Positions 13,281 through 31,848 of a stretch of 64,000 nt of DNA are shown piece after piece. The translations under genes and the position numbers were made by a program. The stretch spans positions 3,162,001 through 3,226,000 of the forward strand of contig JACDQD010000106.1 in assembly GCA_019843655.1 (NCBI GenBank), read 5' to 3'. Origin of the DNA: Lethocerus indicus. Taxonomy: Eukaryota; Arthropoda; Insecta; Hemiptera; Belostomatidae. Below the pieces are notes generated by a model, which was not told where the DNA came from, made no database searches, and worked only from the letters and a program-made list of their open reading frames with translations. Numbering within the stretch: the first letter of the stretch is position 1; the number at the start of each line of letters is the position of its first letter.

Positions 13281-14439
13281 AAAAGACTAAACAAACGAGA
13301 GGAGACAGAAACACACGAAATCTACGGTATTCCCCTCGCAGACCACAAAACAATGTGTAAAAAAGGTATGTTAAAAAATATAGAGTTGTATATATCAAAA
13401 TTATAGAGAATAATAATTTCATTCAGTCATCAACAGGTCTTAATAACTGACATATTATGCTTCTGGATTTTTTATTTGTCATAAACTTCTAATTAGGTCT
13501 GTGTATTAAATTTTAAATAGTTAAAAAATAATATTCATTTACTCTAAACATTATTAAATAAGCTTAAAGTAAACATTTATGCTGTTGTGTAACTTGTTTT
13601 TAAAGTATACACATTGAAATGGAATTAGAAAAAATAAAAAGTTGTCTAGAGATTTTTAAATTCCTGAATAATATTAACAGATTTCCAAATTACAAAATTT
13701 TTTCCTTATTAAAACAGTAAGTAATTACATTGAAAGTTTAACATCTGAATAAGACTATCAGGAAAATAAAACAAGGTAATATTATTAGCCTTATGGTTTC
13801 TTTCTTATTTCTAATTTATTTTTTTATTTAACAGTACTTTGAAAATGACACTGACAATATCTGCCAATATGTCCCATTTAAGTTGCACTGTAAAGTCCCA
13901 TTTAATTTTGATTCTAAATTTTAACTTTATTTGACACAGACGTATTTTTGAGTTCCCTCGATATTCAACCTTTGCTTAGTGGAAAGAGAGAGGATACAAA
14001 CTCCTGGAGGTACTGAATTTAGTTGACGTGTTCCGAATTTAAAAGATTACAAAAATTCTTTTAAATGAAATAGGTAAATTCGTATAATATATAGTACACA
14101 ACGTCATATTCAAAATAAACATTCATTATATCATGTAACAACTCATTATGGTTACAACAAGAAATGTATTCATATTTCGGAGGGGGCCCCTTCGTATTTC
14201 ATTGTTTTTTATCGTTCTAATTTAAAATATGAAAAAAACAATATTTACCTACATATTTATGAGTCAATTACATGTAAATGATAAAATATAAAAGTAATAT
14301 TTTATGAGAACAAAACCAAAATTTTGATTTGGTCGGCGTTGGTTAAGGTAATGCAGATGGCAACAGTGAGATAGCAGGTTTGGCAGAGTTATTTGTCTGT
14401 TACGTGATATTTTGTTTTTTATTACTTAAATTCCGCAAA

Positions 14440-20441
<6,002 letters not shown>

Positions 20442-22196
20442 GTGGTTGGTTAGCACTTTTATACAATTTGAATTTTTAAATGTATTTTAAGTTTATCAAG
20501 TTGCATAACTTTGATAAGCATAAATATCTGAAGACAGCAAATTGTACAAAGATTATTATTTACAAAGGTATTTGTTCACAGACCCCTGATCATAAAATTT
20601 GTTTTTGTTATTGTTTTGTTATGTTGTTATTCTTTGTTTGCTGTGTTTGTTATTGTTTTAATTGTCTGTTGCAGGTAAAACACACGTTGAATATAACCTC
20701 CGGGAACACACAGCTTAATTTGGCAGGGAACGTTTTAAAATGGAGAAGAAAAAATTGAAAATGATATTGCACAATGTGAAGGATTATATTGACAAGCATT
20801 AAGTAGTTATTTTTGGTCCTAAGTGTTATATCTAAAACATTTACATTTATATTATACTTATTATTACTGATTTTTCCCGTTTAATTATAGTTATAATACT
20901 AATTTATAACAAGAAGTAGACAAAATATTTTCTGAGAGTACTTTTCAATCAGAAATATAGGACTTGGCTTATTTTTTTGTCACAAGATAGAATTCATTGT
21001 TTGGAGGTTTTTAATTTCTTTTATCATTTTTTTTTGTAATAAGTACATTAGAAAATTATTATGCTATTATCAGTTATGGTTTTGTGAATTTAATCGAGTA
21101 ATATATATATGCATTAATAATGTACATTAATATTATTATAAACGGTCCCTGTGATAAATTTTTTGATTGGTACTTGCAGCTGAAAACGAAATTATTACCT
21201 TCAAATTTTTGTGTCAAATGTATAATGGATTATCACTTGAATAAAACAAACTTAATAGGTTGGTATAGTTTAATATTTAGTGCCTGTTGCATTTTTATTA
21301 ATAATACATTTTAGTACTTACATATATGTGTTGTAAATGTCTTTTTCATCATTAATTGATCTAACTAATCCCACGTAACACATAGAATAAAATCAATTTA
21401 AAAGTCTGGAGACATAAAGAATATTGTGGTGAACAGATCTTGATCCTGTGCCCAACAGATAACTAGCCCTGTATGCTGCTGTTTGAACTAATTTGTTTGA
21501 AAATTAACTTATTTATTTACTATTACAATCTTTATAGTAATTATGTACAATTGTTGCAAACAAATTTCTAATATAGAGGATAGCATTGAAATAGTTCGCA
21601 CAATATGTATGTTCTCTATAATCCGACCAATTATTAAAAATACAGGTAGTCCTAATAAAATTTCAATTATTACTAGATTAATTTTTTGATATTAATTTAC
21701 GTCAATAATAGCAAACTGAAATGGTCAATCATTTCTCCGATTTGTTTTAAAATAGAAAAATATTTTATAACACCAACAAAATAGATACATGACCTAATTA
21801 TACACAGACATTATACATTTTCCTAATCATAAAAACTTAATTTTATTCAAGGGTGAGGTAGCTAAAGAGTACACTTTATACAAATATCTAAAACAGAATT
21901 GTAACAATGATAAGACAAACATGTAAAGAAATTTGTTCCCGCTGGCTACCCCTCACACATCTGAGCAGTTAAAGATTTAAGGAGAGAACTGTGATTGCAA
22001 TACAGCTAAAATTACCTTAGAGGGCTCTTTCTTGTCTTAATAAAAATAAAAACAATTATTTCTATCTACAGTTTCCGACAAAATGTGCATCCTTAAACAC
22101 ACAAAAAAAATACAGAAACCTCCGTTTCTGAATGCATATTTGCTCAAAAAATGAGATCCAACATTTCAACAATTACAACCGGTACAATATATATTG
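20442..22196. other. Intergenic between convergent PSMD4 and NSMCE1
   Basis: AT-rich sequence holding the 3' UTRs of both genes (PSMD4 on +, NSMCE1 on -). Poly(A)-like AATAAA occurs at about 21388 on the plus strand. No coding or RNA gene seen. Confidence 0.55.
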
Positions 22197-22889
22197 TCAA
22201 ATTTCAGACCATTGCTTTTTACAACCCGGACATGACTGAGTCTTTCCTTTGCTGATTTCATTGTAATTCAAAAAACAATGTCTGTGGACAACTCGGTTAC
22301 AATTTGAACACCTTACGTTTATAAGAGCCGTCCTCTGGCAAAGAATGCAATTTTCAATTTGGTTGGCCAAGTTCTTGGCGAAGTAGGTTTCAAATTCGGA
22401 TATTGCCAACATCGAGAGGCAATACCTGCCAGCATCGTTCAGCAAGTAGCCCTTGCTTAGAAATAAATTCAGGTTTTCTTCGGCCTCCAACTTGGTCATG
22501 GGAGTCTCTAGATTGCTACTCATGTTCAGTGCGTTGATCGAACCCAAAAAACCGTTCCCGGACTCGACTATAGAATGGACGATATGCAGCAGATATTCTT
22601 CTTGGGAATCTGTGAACATTTTATATTTCTTGTCATAGTCCTTGTCAACGGTGGACAGGAATATGCAGACCTTTTCCCCGGTCAATTCGCACTGGCATAT
22701 TTTGATCCTCTGATTGAAACAGTTGATGGTTTCGTTTATCTTAAAGATAGCTGTTTCCAAGTTTAAAGATTCGCCCGGCATCAATTTCTTTATTTGTTCC
22801 TCGAGCGTACTGTATTTCACTATCCTGCAAGCCATCACATACTGGAGGATGAGCCTGTGTACCGCTCTATAATCTGACCCATGAAGCAT
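22197..22889 (-). CDS. NSMCE1: SMC5/6 complex RING subunit Nse1
   Basis: A single exon of 230 residues starting MLHGSDYRAVHRLILQYVMA. Nse1 is a RING-type subunit of the SMC5/6 genome-maintenance complex and partners Nse3/MAGE. The N-terminal winged-helix region shows HRLILQYVM and the segment EEYLLHIVHSIVESGNGFLGSINALNM, which aligns with the human LIIDSETGFASSTNILNL region. The C-terminal variant RING has CILCQRTALINVRCSNC, HRHCF and CPGCKKQW, giving a C4HC3-like zinc-ligand pattern; it ends six residues after the last pair, shorter than the human protein, which has a longer tail. The reading frame is open five codons further upstream but without an ATG, so the start at 22889 was chosen. It lies in the same orientation as the aconitase gene downstream in coordinate. 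Confidence 0.9.
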   Translation of the reverse strand: MLHGSDYRAVHRLILQYVMACRIVKYSTLEEQIKKLMPGESLNLETAIFKINETINCFNQRIKICQCELTGEKVCIFLSTVDKDYDKKYKMFTDSQEEYLLHIVHSIVESGNGFLGSINALNMSSNLETPMTKLEAEENLNLFLSKGYLLNDAGRYCLSMLAISEFETYFAKNLANQIENCILCQRTALINVRCSNCNRVVHRHCFLNYNEISKGKTQSCPGCKKQWSEI

Positions 22890-23239
22890 ATTTCGCGATT
22901 TCAAAACTAATCACGACCCATCAAAACAACCTTTTCCCGCTAAGAACTACTAACCTTACCACCACTTTTTGCCAATTATAACCTTTATCTGTGCTACCTT
23001 GATTGTAAAAACATTCAAGTTTAGTTTGAAACCAATCTATAAAGTTTAAAAATAAATTTTGAATTATCAGTGAATTTCACAAACTTATAATTATTATTTT
23101 TCGTTATAGTTTTATTTATTTTAGTGTTATACAACTTTACATTTCATTTGTTAACATACAAAATATATCTACATTACCTTGACCTGGAGAACGTTCATGT
23201 TCAGTTTGAAATCCATTCACAAAGTTGGAAAATAAAATG

Positions 23240-23812
23240 TCGTAACAGTAGATTTCGTGTGTTTCTGTCTCCTCTCGCTCGTTTGGTGTTTTGCTAGACC
23301 GGTTTCGACTGCTCGCTATCTTCACTAGCGGTGAACTTCACTTGAGCACTTTGGATGTGTCACTGTCACTTTTACAAACTAGCGCCTCCTGAGTGTGGTG
23401 CGGAAATGTACTTAACTAAAGTTCGTTGGGTGCACTTGCACCGATAAACTAGCGCCCTCTGAGGGTGGTGCGGAAATGTACTTAACTAAAGTTCGTTGGG
23501 TGCACTTGCGCCGATAAACTAGCGCCCCCTGAGGGTGGTGCGGAAATGTACTTAACTAAAGTTCGTTGGGTGCACTTGCGCCGATAAACTAGCGCCCCCT
23601 GAGGGTGGTGCGGAAATGTACTTAACTAAAGTTCGTTGGGTGCACTTGCGCCGATAAACTAGCGCCCCTTTGAGTGTGGGGCGGAAATGTACTTAACTAA
23701 AGTTCGTTGGGTGCACTTGCGCCGATAAACTAGCGCCCCCTGAGGGTGGTGCGGATATGTACTTAACTAAAGTTCGTTGGGTGCACTTGTACCGATAAAC
23801 TAGCGCCCCTAA
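23240..23812. mobile_element. Truncated hammerhead/70-bp-array element
   Basis: The left end has the family terminus GTAGATTTCGTGTGTTTCTG and an inverted hammerhead-like motif. It is followed at about 23381-23812 by six units of a 70-bp tandem repeat, nearly identical to each other. The right-hand terminus present in the 61-62 kb copy is missing; after the last unit the sequence turns into unrelated AT-rich DNA. Confidence 0.8.
23293..23329 (-). ncRNA. Hammerhead-like motif with mutated core
   Basis: Stem I GCTA/TAGC and helix III ACCGGT are intact, but the core reads GTGAAGA instead of CTGANGA. The changed C (position 3) normally pairs with G8 in the catalytic core, so this copy is predicted inactive. 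Confidence 0.55.
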
Positions 23813-24211
23813 ATTGTGGACTGATGTCCACCAAAATATTGTGCTTGTGTTTATTGATGTATAATATTTATTTGCTCTTGAATATCTGTAAGGAATAGAA
23901 AAATGGGGAACAATAATAAATAATATAACAGATAATTAAAAGAATAATGCCAAACCACCAACAGTATAATTTTCATTTTAACAAAATACAAATGGCACCA
24001 TTACCATCTAGAACAAATTTCAAAGTACACACAGCTAAAACATGGTTAAAATTTCAAAATCATATCATTTTTTATTAATGTCTAATAAATGCCAATGATG
24101 ATTTGTATTTCCATATATTACTCCAGTCCATTTCCTGGATGTAGGAATATTGTTCGTAAGTCTTTGATCTTTTTTCTTAAAAAAATATATACATTTATAA
24201 GACTATTAATT

Positions 24212-27200
24212 TCAGTCTGATAGCATTTTACGAATCATATAATTGAGAATTCCACCATGACGATAATATAAAATGTCGACTTCAGTATCGAACCTCAAAA
24301 TGACATTGAAACTGCGACCATCACCCATCTGAGGAAAGAAAAATATTTTGTAAATTAATTTCCAAAAAATTAACCATTCCTTTAATATCTGTTTAGAAAT
24401 AAGAAATTCAAATTCTAAAAAGAGAGTAAATGACACAAACCTTGACTGTAATTTCCTGTTGTGGTTTACAGTCTTGAGGTATATCGATGGTGAAAAGTTC
24501 ATGACCTGTGATGCCCAATGAATCAGCACTCTCACCATTGATAAATTGCAATGGAATTATTCCCATTCCGACTAGATTTGAACGGTGTATACGTTCAAAT
24601 GACTCTGCTATAACTGCTTTGATACCCTGAAAAAAAATTAAGAATACATTTTTAAAACAGACAACATGATAAGAAATCAATGTGGGATTGTTTCAGTGGT
24701 ATAATTACTCAAAGAACAATTTTTTTACTGTATTTATTTTCCTTGCAATTGTGACAGTTATGTCGATATGCGTGGCAATTAACAAATAGAATATTGAGCA
24801 TAATTTCTTGTTATGTATAAGAACTAAAAAAAATTTCAAATAAATCTGATATAATCAAAACTATAAGTTAGGATATACAACTGTTAGGATAGTTGTTGAC
24901 TACAACAGTCAACTGCTAAATCGGTAATGTTTAGAATGTTTTTACAATAATTTCTTTGAGCAATTTGTTCAATGAAATAAGGAAGCTTTTAAATCAATTA
25001 TTATGTATTTGATGGATTGGATGAAGAAAGACTACTTTTACATAATTTTCTTAAAAAGCATTTGCAATCATTAAAAATCATTCAAGAAACAAAAAACTGT
25101 TTTAAAATATCCAGAAGACAGAGTATTTTAATTTCCACCACATTATAGAATGAGTGAAACATTCATTGATTTTTTTTATCAGTTTTTAATTGCATTGATT
25201 TATATTTAGATGTAATATCATTTAACATTTTATGCATGTATTACCATTTATTACTGTGAACATATATATTGACAGTGTGCAACTTTCAATAGCTGCTCAA
25301 TCCAAGAAAGAATCAATTGAAATGTAAAAATTAAATACATTAAACTGGAACACAGACTAACCAAAAGGAAAGGGCCTTTGGCTGCCCAATCTCTTGAAGA
25401 TCCAGATCCATAATCTTTGCCGACGATGGCAATGAGTGTTGTGCCTTCTTGTCTATATTTTTCTGCAGCATCAAAAACATCAAGCTGAAACAATCAAGAA
25501 AATATCCACAAATTAAAATATAATTATTATTAGCTCTAGGTATTTACTGGGTAAATCAAGAAGGTTTAGACCTATTTAAATTTCACGTACTATTTACAAA
25601 GAACCTATTTAGCCCATTCCATTATTTTAGAGTTTAATTACTGAATTAATAGTTACTGTAAAAGTAATGATTTAACAGCAAAAATTATTTAGAGTATCAT
25701 AAATTATGCAATTTCCTATCCCCACCTTCTCTCTGGTGCTAAGCTCAATATAGCAGTACTAACTGCCATTACTCTCCTGAACAGTGTGGTCATGGAGATT
25801 TTACTTTTTTTGTTAGTATCTGACATACTTTTTACATGTCACATGCGGCTGAAGCATCCTGTTACTTAATTCTTTACTGAAGACAAATGGAAGAAAAAAT
25901 AAAAAATTATATTAAAGATGATCTACTATCACCTCTAGCATATATTTCAATAGCAATTCAATTTATATACATTCTGGGGATGAGGAGCATTAAAGAATAG
26001 TTGGATAATGTTTATAATTGGCAAGAGAGTACCCCTGCATTGAGGGGGTGACCTGGGTTCAAGTTTAGTTTTCAATTACAAATTTTAATTCAATATTGTC
26101 CTTAATCTAAGCCTAGCCAACTGGCACAGTTTAATAAATACCTCTTCCCCTGATGGAATGTGGAGTGTACGTGGCCCAGGTTGTTTAATTAGTTTGTTTA
26201 CAAGTCGAATGTTTGCAAATGTTCCTCGTGCCATCACATCGTCATTGCCTCTGCGTGAACCGTATGAGTTAAACTCTCGTGGAGTTAGTCTAGACAACCA
26301 TCAAGAAACTGTACTATAATTGTAAGATAAAATATAAAAAATTATAACTTAATTTAATAATTAGAAAATAGCCCCATTTAAATTCTATAATATTTTAATA
26401 ACATCAATTATTTTGGTTAATAATGGGCATATACCCTTATCTTCTAGTGAGCAAATCATTTTTTTTTTAATGACTCTAGATATTAATGCGAAGTAAGCTC
26501 AATCTGAGCTTGAATCTGAGTGTTGAATTAAATTTGCTTATAGTTTAATATTTTGATGCAATTTCCATAATTCAAATAATAGAAAAATTAATGGGAATAC
26601 AACCAGAAATTAGTAACAATGACCAATAACAGTTTAATCAATTTGAACTGATTACGAGTAGTTCTAAATAAGAATATTGGAGCACTTATTGTAGCCTTCA
26701 ATTCTGATTCTATGACTGTATAGAAATTATTTCTGCAATTATATCATGATGAATAGCCCATAAAACTTACCCTCTGTCTGCCAAATATCTGGCAGCCGGG
26801 CTGTTTCTGGCAATACTTCCAGCAGGTGAGATGTGATCTGTTGTTACTGAATCACCCAAGAGCAAAAGAGTCCTAGCATTCACTATACTTTGATGTTTTG
26901 GAAGATCCTTTAAAAACAAAAAAAGTGTTTTGATCAATTAATAAATATTTATATAAATTATAATTAGTAATTTTCAGTGAACTAAATATCTTATTATGAA
27001 AGTGATGGACATTTTTTGAGTTCATAATGTATATCAACATGGTAAATCTTCTTTTAAATGAAACCTCTTTACAGTGACTTATATTTGAATTTGTAATGAA
27101 TATATTAAAAAAGAATTTGATATAAAAATAATATGCACTCAGCGGTCGTTATATCGACTTGGGCAGGTTTTCAGGTATATAATTAACATTGGTAAAAATA

Positions 27201-30200
27201 TAATCTTTCCCTAAAACATCTTCAAAAAAACCAAAAAATATAATTGTGGCATACAGTAACTGATGTGTATTAATAGCCTTTGACTAGCAAATACAATTTC
27301 TTACCCTGGTCATTCCTTCAAAGAAAGGAGGACTTTTTATGTATGTAGATGTCTTATCCCAAGGATACAGTTTTCCCTCAGGGGCAATGAGCTGCTGCCA
27401 AGAGTTTGATCCATTTTCAATGCGGGCATAAACCTCGCGGAACATGGCTGGTATCACTGTTCTCTTTTCCACTTCCTGTATCTCATTTCGCGAAGGCCAA
27501 ACATCGCGAAGGTATATTTCCTTTCCATCACTGGTCACACCTGCAATTCCTCACAAATTTTACCTACTCCAGTCTAATTTAGAATACTATGCAATAAGAT
27601 TTTTTAAATTGATTATTGTAATAAATGAAGGCAGGATAGCATGACAATTAGGCTGAGCTTGTCACATTGTACAAGTGTACAATGGTGCAAAACTTATTGC
27701 TGAGTGGTACATGATATCAAAGAAACATAATTTTAATTTAATTACTAGAAACTTTATGTCTAACATTGACCCAGATGGTAAGAATTGCAAGAATTTAAAT
27801 TATTAGTTGACATACTCACCAAGAGGCTCTGTTTCAAAGTCTATGTCCACCCTTCCTGCAATAGCATATGCGATGACTAAGAGAGGGGAAGCTAAGTAAT
27901 TGGCACGTGTATTAGGATGAATTCTTCCCTCAAAATTTCTGTTGCCAGACAATACACCACAGCATACAAGATCATTCTAAACAAAATACAAAAAGTATTA
28001 CAACATATTAGCTAGAAGGAGACTGTGATTCTCAGATTACTACAATAATTAATGATCAACCACCTTTCCATATCACAATTTTAAACTGTGGTAATTTGTA
28101 AATTTATTATATTAATTAGTTCAATGTAATGTGACCAAGTATATTTTTCTTTGATATAATAAATTTATGATTCCTTAAATATGGAAATATAGCATAATTT
28201 AAATCTATATTGTTAACAAATTTTTAATAAGATAAATTTACGGAACATTCATTTATATAACAATTTTAAAAAATTGTAATATTCATTATTTAAAGTTATT
28301 TTAAAATTCAAATTATAATAATTTAAAAGTTTATTATTTTAAAACTGAGGTTGAGATATAGGTGTCCACCGAAGTAAATGAAAATTAAATTATTCTTATA
28401 CCATCTATAAACATTCTAACAATTATATCTATTAATAATACCTGTTCAATAGCTTTGACAATATTATCTGGGAGGGGCCCACTGTTTCCAATACATGTCA
28501 TGCAGCCAAAGCCAACATTGGTGAATCCAAGTCTTGACAAATAGGGAAGTACCCCACTCTCCCTCAGATAATGGGTAACAACTCCAGAACCGGGTGAGAG
28601 GGATGTCTTTATGTAAGGAGCAACACTTAGTCCAGATTCGATAGCATTTTTCGCCAACAATCCTGCCCAAACAATACAAATGAAATTTATTTACAACTTA
28701 TTTTTAAAAAGCCTATGGTAGAATTATTATTCAGTATTTATATTTTATTATCCACATTTGTAATTTTTACAAATTTAATTAATGTGTTTTAATGTTGTGC
28801 ACTTTATTTTTGAGTATTTACAGTCAATACAAAGTTGTCCTTTTAATATATTGATATTAGTAGTAGTAATAGTTGAAATAAGTACATATATTTTACAAGT
28901 TAACCATTAACTTAGAATTATCTTCTTTTTTTATTTTTGGGGTGAGTTGAATTATAAGTAGAAGTTCTCATTTTGCTTAGAGAATGTGCACTGGCAGTAT
29001 TAGAACCAAATTTAAACTGATTGTTTTACCTGCTCCAAGCATTACACTGGGATTGCTGGTGTTGGTGCAAGAAGTAATGGCCGCTATAACAACAGAACCA
29101 TGCCTCAGGGTGTACTCCTGACCTTCATAAACAAATGCTCCAGTTTTTGATATAGCATCTTTGCTTAAACCATACCCCTTGAAACTGACCTGAAACATTA
29201 TAATAGAGAATTGAAGAATCATACAATAAAATTATTGCCATTAATACATTTTGCAATAAATACGATTAATAATTGTATTAGTTAGTTTTATAACTCGTAA
29301 TAGGAGGAGATATAAAATTTAATATCCAAAATAAACTTATTTCTTTTAGGGACCTTTCCTATTGTCTGAATATGCCTAGGTCCAACAAAGACAATATTAA
29401 GCCCAACCAGTTGCAGTACTAATATGCATTACTACACCTATTTGAAGACAATACACTGTTACTTATCCATAAAACTGTCTCTGCCCCTTCTTACAGCAGT
29501 AATAATTCATACAGAATTACTATTCAATCTTGGCTGCAAGTGTAAGTATCTTACTATATTACAGACTGGTACTATGGATGGGGTAAATGCTGAAACCTGT
29601 TAGGGCTTAAATTTGGGTATATCGTATTTCCAGTTATTCAGAAATCCACATTTCTAATTCCATCTTGTTACAAAATAAGTCCGGGGATTTTCCCCTTCCT
29701 TTTGTTGGATGCAGTCACATTTAAATGAGCAAGACTCCTTTTCTTTGCCTGAAAGGAACACGTGTGACTGTACAGGTCCTTCCTTCCTTCCTAGTTGGGA
29801 GGCAAACGTGTTGGGCGTCCATTGTCCCAGAGTTACGCCTTCTCAGACCCCAAGGATTTTACCTAGTGGCAGTGCCACTGAAGCAAGTAGCGTGTCTAGA
29901 CAAGATGTGCAAATAACAATGGGCCAGTCCCAGGTGCCATACAATTCTACCCTTCTGTCTAGGCCAATTGTCAGTCAACACACACTGGATACATATGGGC
30001 CGAAAGAGTACCGCTTAGGTTCTGGTTAAACTACCATTTGTCGTCGCTCAGCCATAAAATGATATAGGGTTGACTAAAACCTAGCACAAATATTTTGGCT
30101 GAAGGGTTGCGATAATATATATAATATAATGTATAAATATATCGTTAATAACGAGACAGTATCACTCGAGATTCCCTGTCTCCACTCTAATCAGTTGTAA

Positions 30201-31802
30201 TCTAGGTTTCAGTTTTTAGCTGCGTTCAAAAGCATACTGTCAGTAATATAGTGAGATATTATTGGATATTGACATCTAATGAAATAATTTGTTAATACAG
30301 TTACCGCACAGTCCCTGTCGCTAAAATGCTAGAACTTCATATTTTTAAGCCTAACCAGGGAACATCTTTCAGGGCCACCGAGACAACCATGTTTATTCTG
30401 GCACTAAAATAAATAAATTAAATTACCGCTTATTTTTGGATTGTTTGCACCAAACACGTCACGACTCGGAGAAGCGTTGCACAGAATGAGGTTAGACAGA
30501 AAGGGATTTTGGACGAGATTAAAAGTTGGTATTCCAAACAGGAGAGATATTTAGCATTATACAATCAGAATAATAAAGTGGGATTAAATAATTTAATCAT
30601 AAATTCTCTTGGGGAGACCCGGGTCGAATTTCCCCAGATATTTTGTACGACCCATTGAAGCTAACCTTGCCTGACTGGTGTAGAACAATAGAAGAGAGAT
30701 AACTGGAAGGGACAGGTAGCCGCGACAGGTAGGCCATTGAACCTGGTAACCTGCCCGAAAACACAATCCTCATTTAGAAAGTTCGTAAATTCCAGAATAT
30801 TCAGAAATACCCTATTGGAGTGCAAAAGCCGAACCCTTTCCTACTTCTGGTTAGGCAGGCCAATTCCTAATTAGTCTGGGGCTGAGCTAACAATGTCCTC
30901 ACATGCAGTACCTTCCTACGAGGTACGACGTGTGAAGTAATATTACATTAAATTTAAAAACACAGAAAATACAAAACTTTAGATTGACACACATAAACCA
31001 GTAATAGCCGTAAACATGCTGTAACATAAACATTTAGGACTTGCATCAAATATTGTTTTGTAAAATTAGTAACAGGGAATAAGTAATTAACATTCAATTA
31101 ATTCTATATCATGGTTCCACTTTTGCAACAGTCAATTCTTATGCTTAACTATAAAAATAAAACATGAACGGATATTCAATTTTTTTCCTGGGCCAATAGT
31201 CACTACTTAAGTGACCTGCCTTAAGCAGAGGTTAAGTACCCTAGCGTGCGGAGGTCAATCAGTCTTGGATATTACCGTTAGCTTCCCTGAAATTTAGGAC
31301 TCGACATTTGCCCAGGTTTAGGGCCGATAGTAAAATTTGCATTTGAAGGAAAATTCGTTCCATCGCAGAAAGAATTCAAGTAACAACGCGTCAGAGTCCA
31401 ACCTGAACCCAGTTGAGTTATAAAATCGAACTGTATCGGTGACTCAAGTCTACTACTGACGATGGCGGACAATCGAAACACACCAGGTCAATCTTAGGAA
31501 CGAAACAAGCGATTGGAAACAGAAGATTACAATAATAAAGAACTGATAAGTCAAAATCAATTTCAAACGTGAATCAGATATATATTTGAAATAAACAGGC
31601 CCAAAAATATTAGTCATACCGAAGGTTTATCTGAGGCTTCCATCTCTGAGAAACGAATGTGCGCAATGCCAGAACAAGATAACCACCGAGGATATTTAAC
31701 AATGAGTCATTGACAAGACAAAAGAGATCCTAACCTAGAGACGAGACAACCGGAGATAACAGAATCCGACGAAGATGTGTGTGCAAGGATTAAAACAAAT
31801 TA

Positions 31803-31848
<46 letters not shown>

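Larger units (their letters stand above)
12767..13325. mobile_element. Fold-back element with inverted hammerhead-like ends
   Basis: The left end (TAGATTTCGTGTGTTTCTGT) and right end (ACAGAAACACACGAAATCTA) are near-perfect inverted repeats about 90-100 bp long, each containing the 37-nt hammerhead-like motif pointing outward. The interior is also an imperfect palindrome: the G-rich run near 13006-13015 faces the C-rich run near 13133-13140, with matching flanks, so nearly the whole 560 bp could fold on itself. No transposase or reverse transcriptase is encoded. No clear target-site duplication could be picked out by eye. Same family as 23240-23812 and 61150-62360. Confidence 0.75.
11786..14439. 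other. Intergenic: 3' UTR, fold-back repeat, PSMD4 upstream region
   Basis: After the stop at 11785 come AT-rich sequence with AATAAA-type signals near 12519, then the fold-back element at 12767-13325 (listed separately), then about 1.1 kb of plain AT-rich DNA leading to the PSMD4 start. The last 100 bases before 14440 are the likely PSMD4 promoter and short 5' UTR, without an obvious TATA box. Confidence 0.5.
22890..24211. other. Intergenic between NSMCE1 and the aconitase gene
   Basis: Contains the NSMCE1 upstream region (22890-23100), the truncated repeat element at 23240-23812, and AT-rich sequence to 24211 that should carry the aconitase 3' UTR. Confidence 0.55.

Noticed and set aside
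23137..23325. Open frame with KIASSRNRSSKTPNEREETE, similar to one at 62290
   Set aside because: It is a read-through of the ribozyme motif and its tail in two repeat copies, not a conserved protein. Such frames may appear as false proteins in insect annotations.
29709..30029. 106-residue open frame in the aconitase intron
   Set aside because: No domain, no splice partners, atypical for its strand, and in a repeat-rich block.
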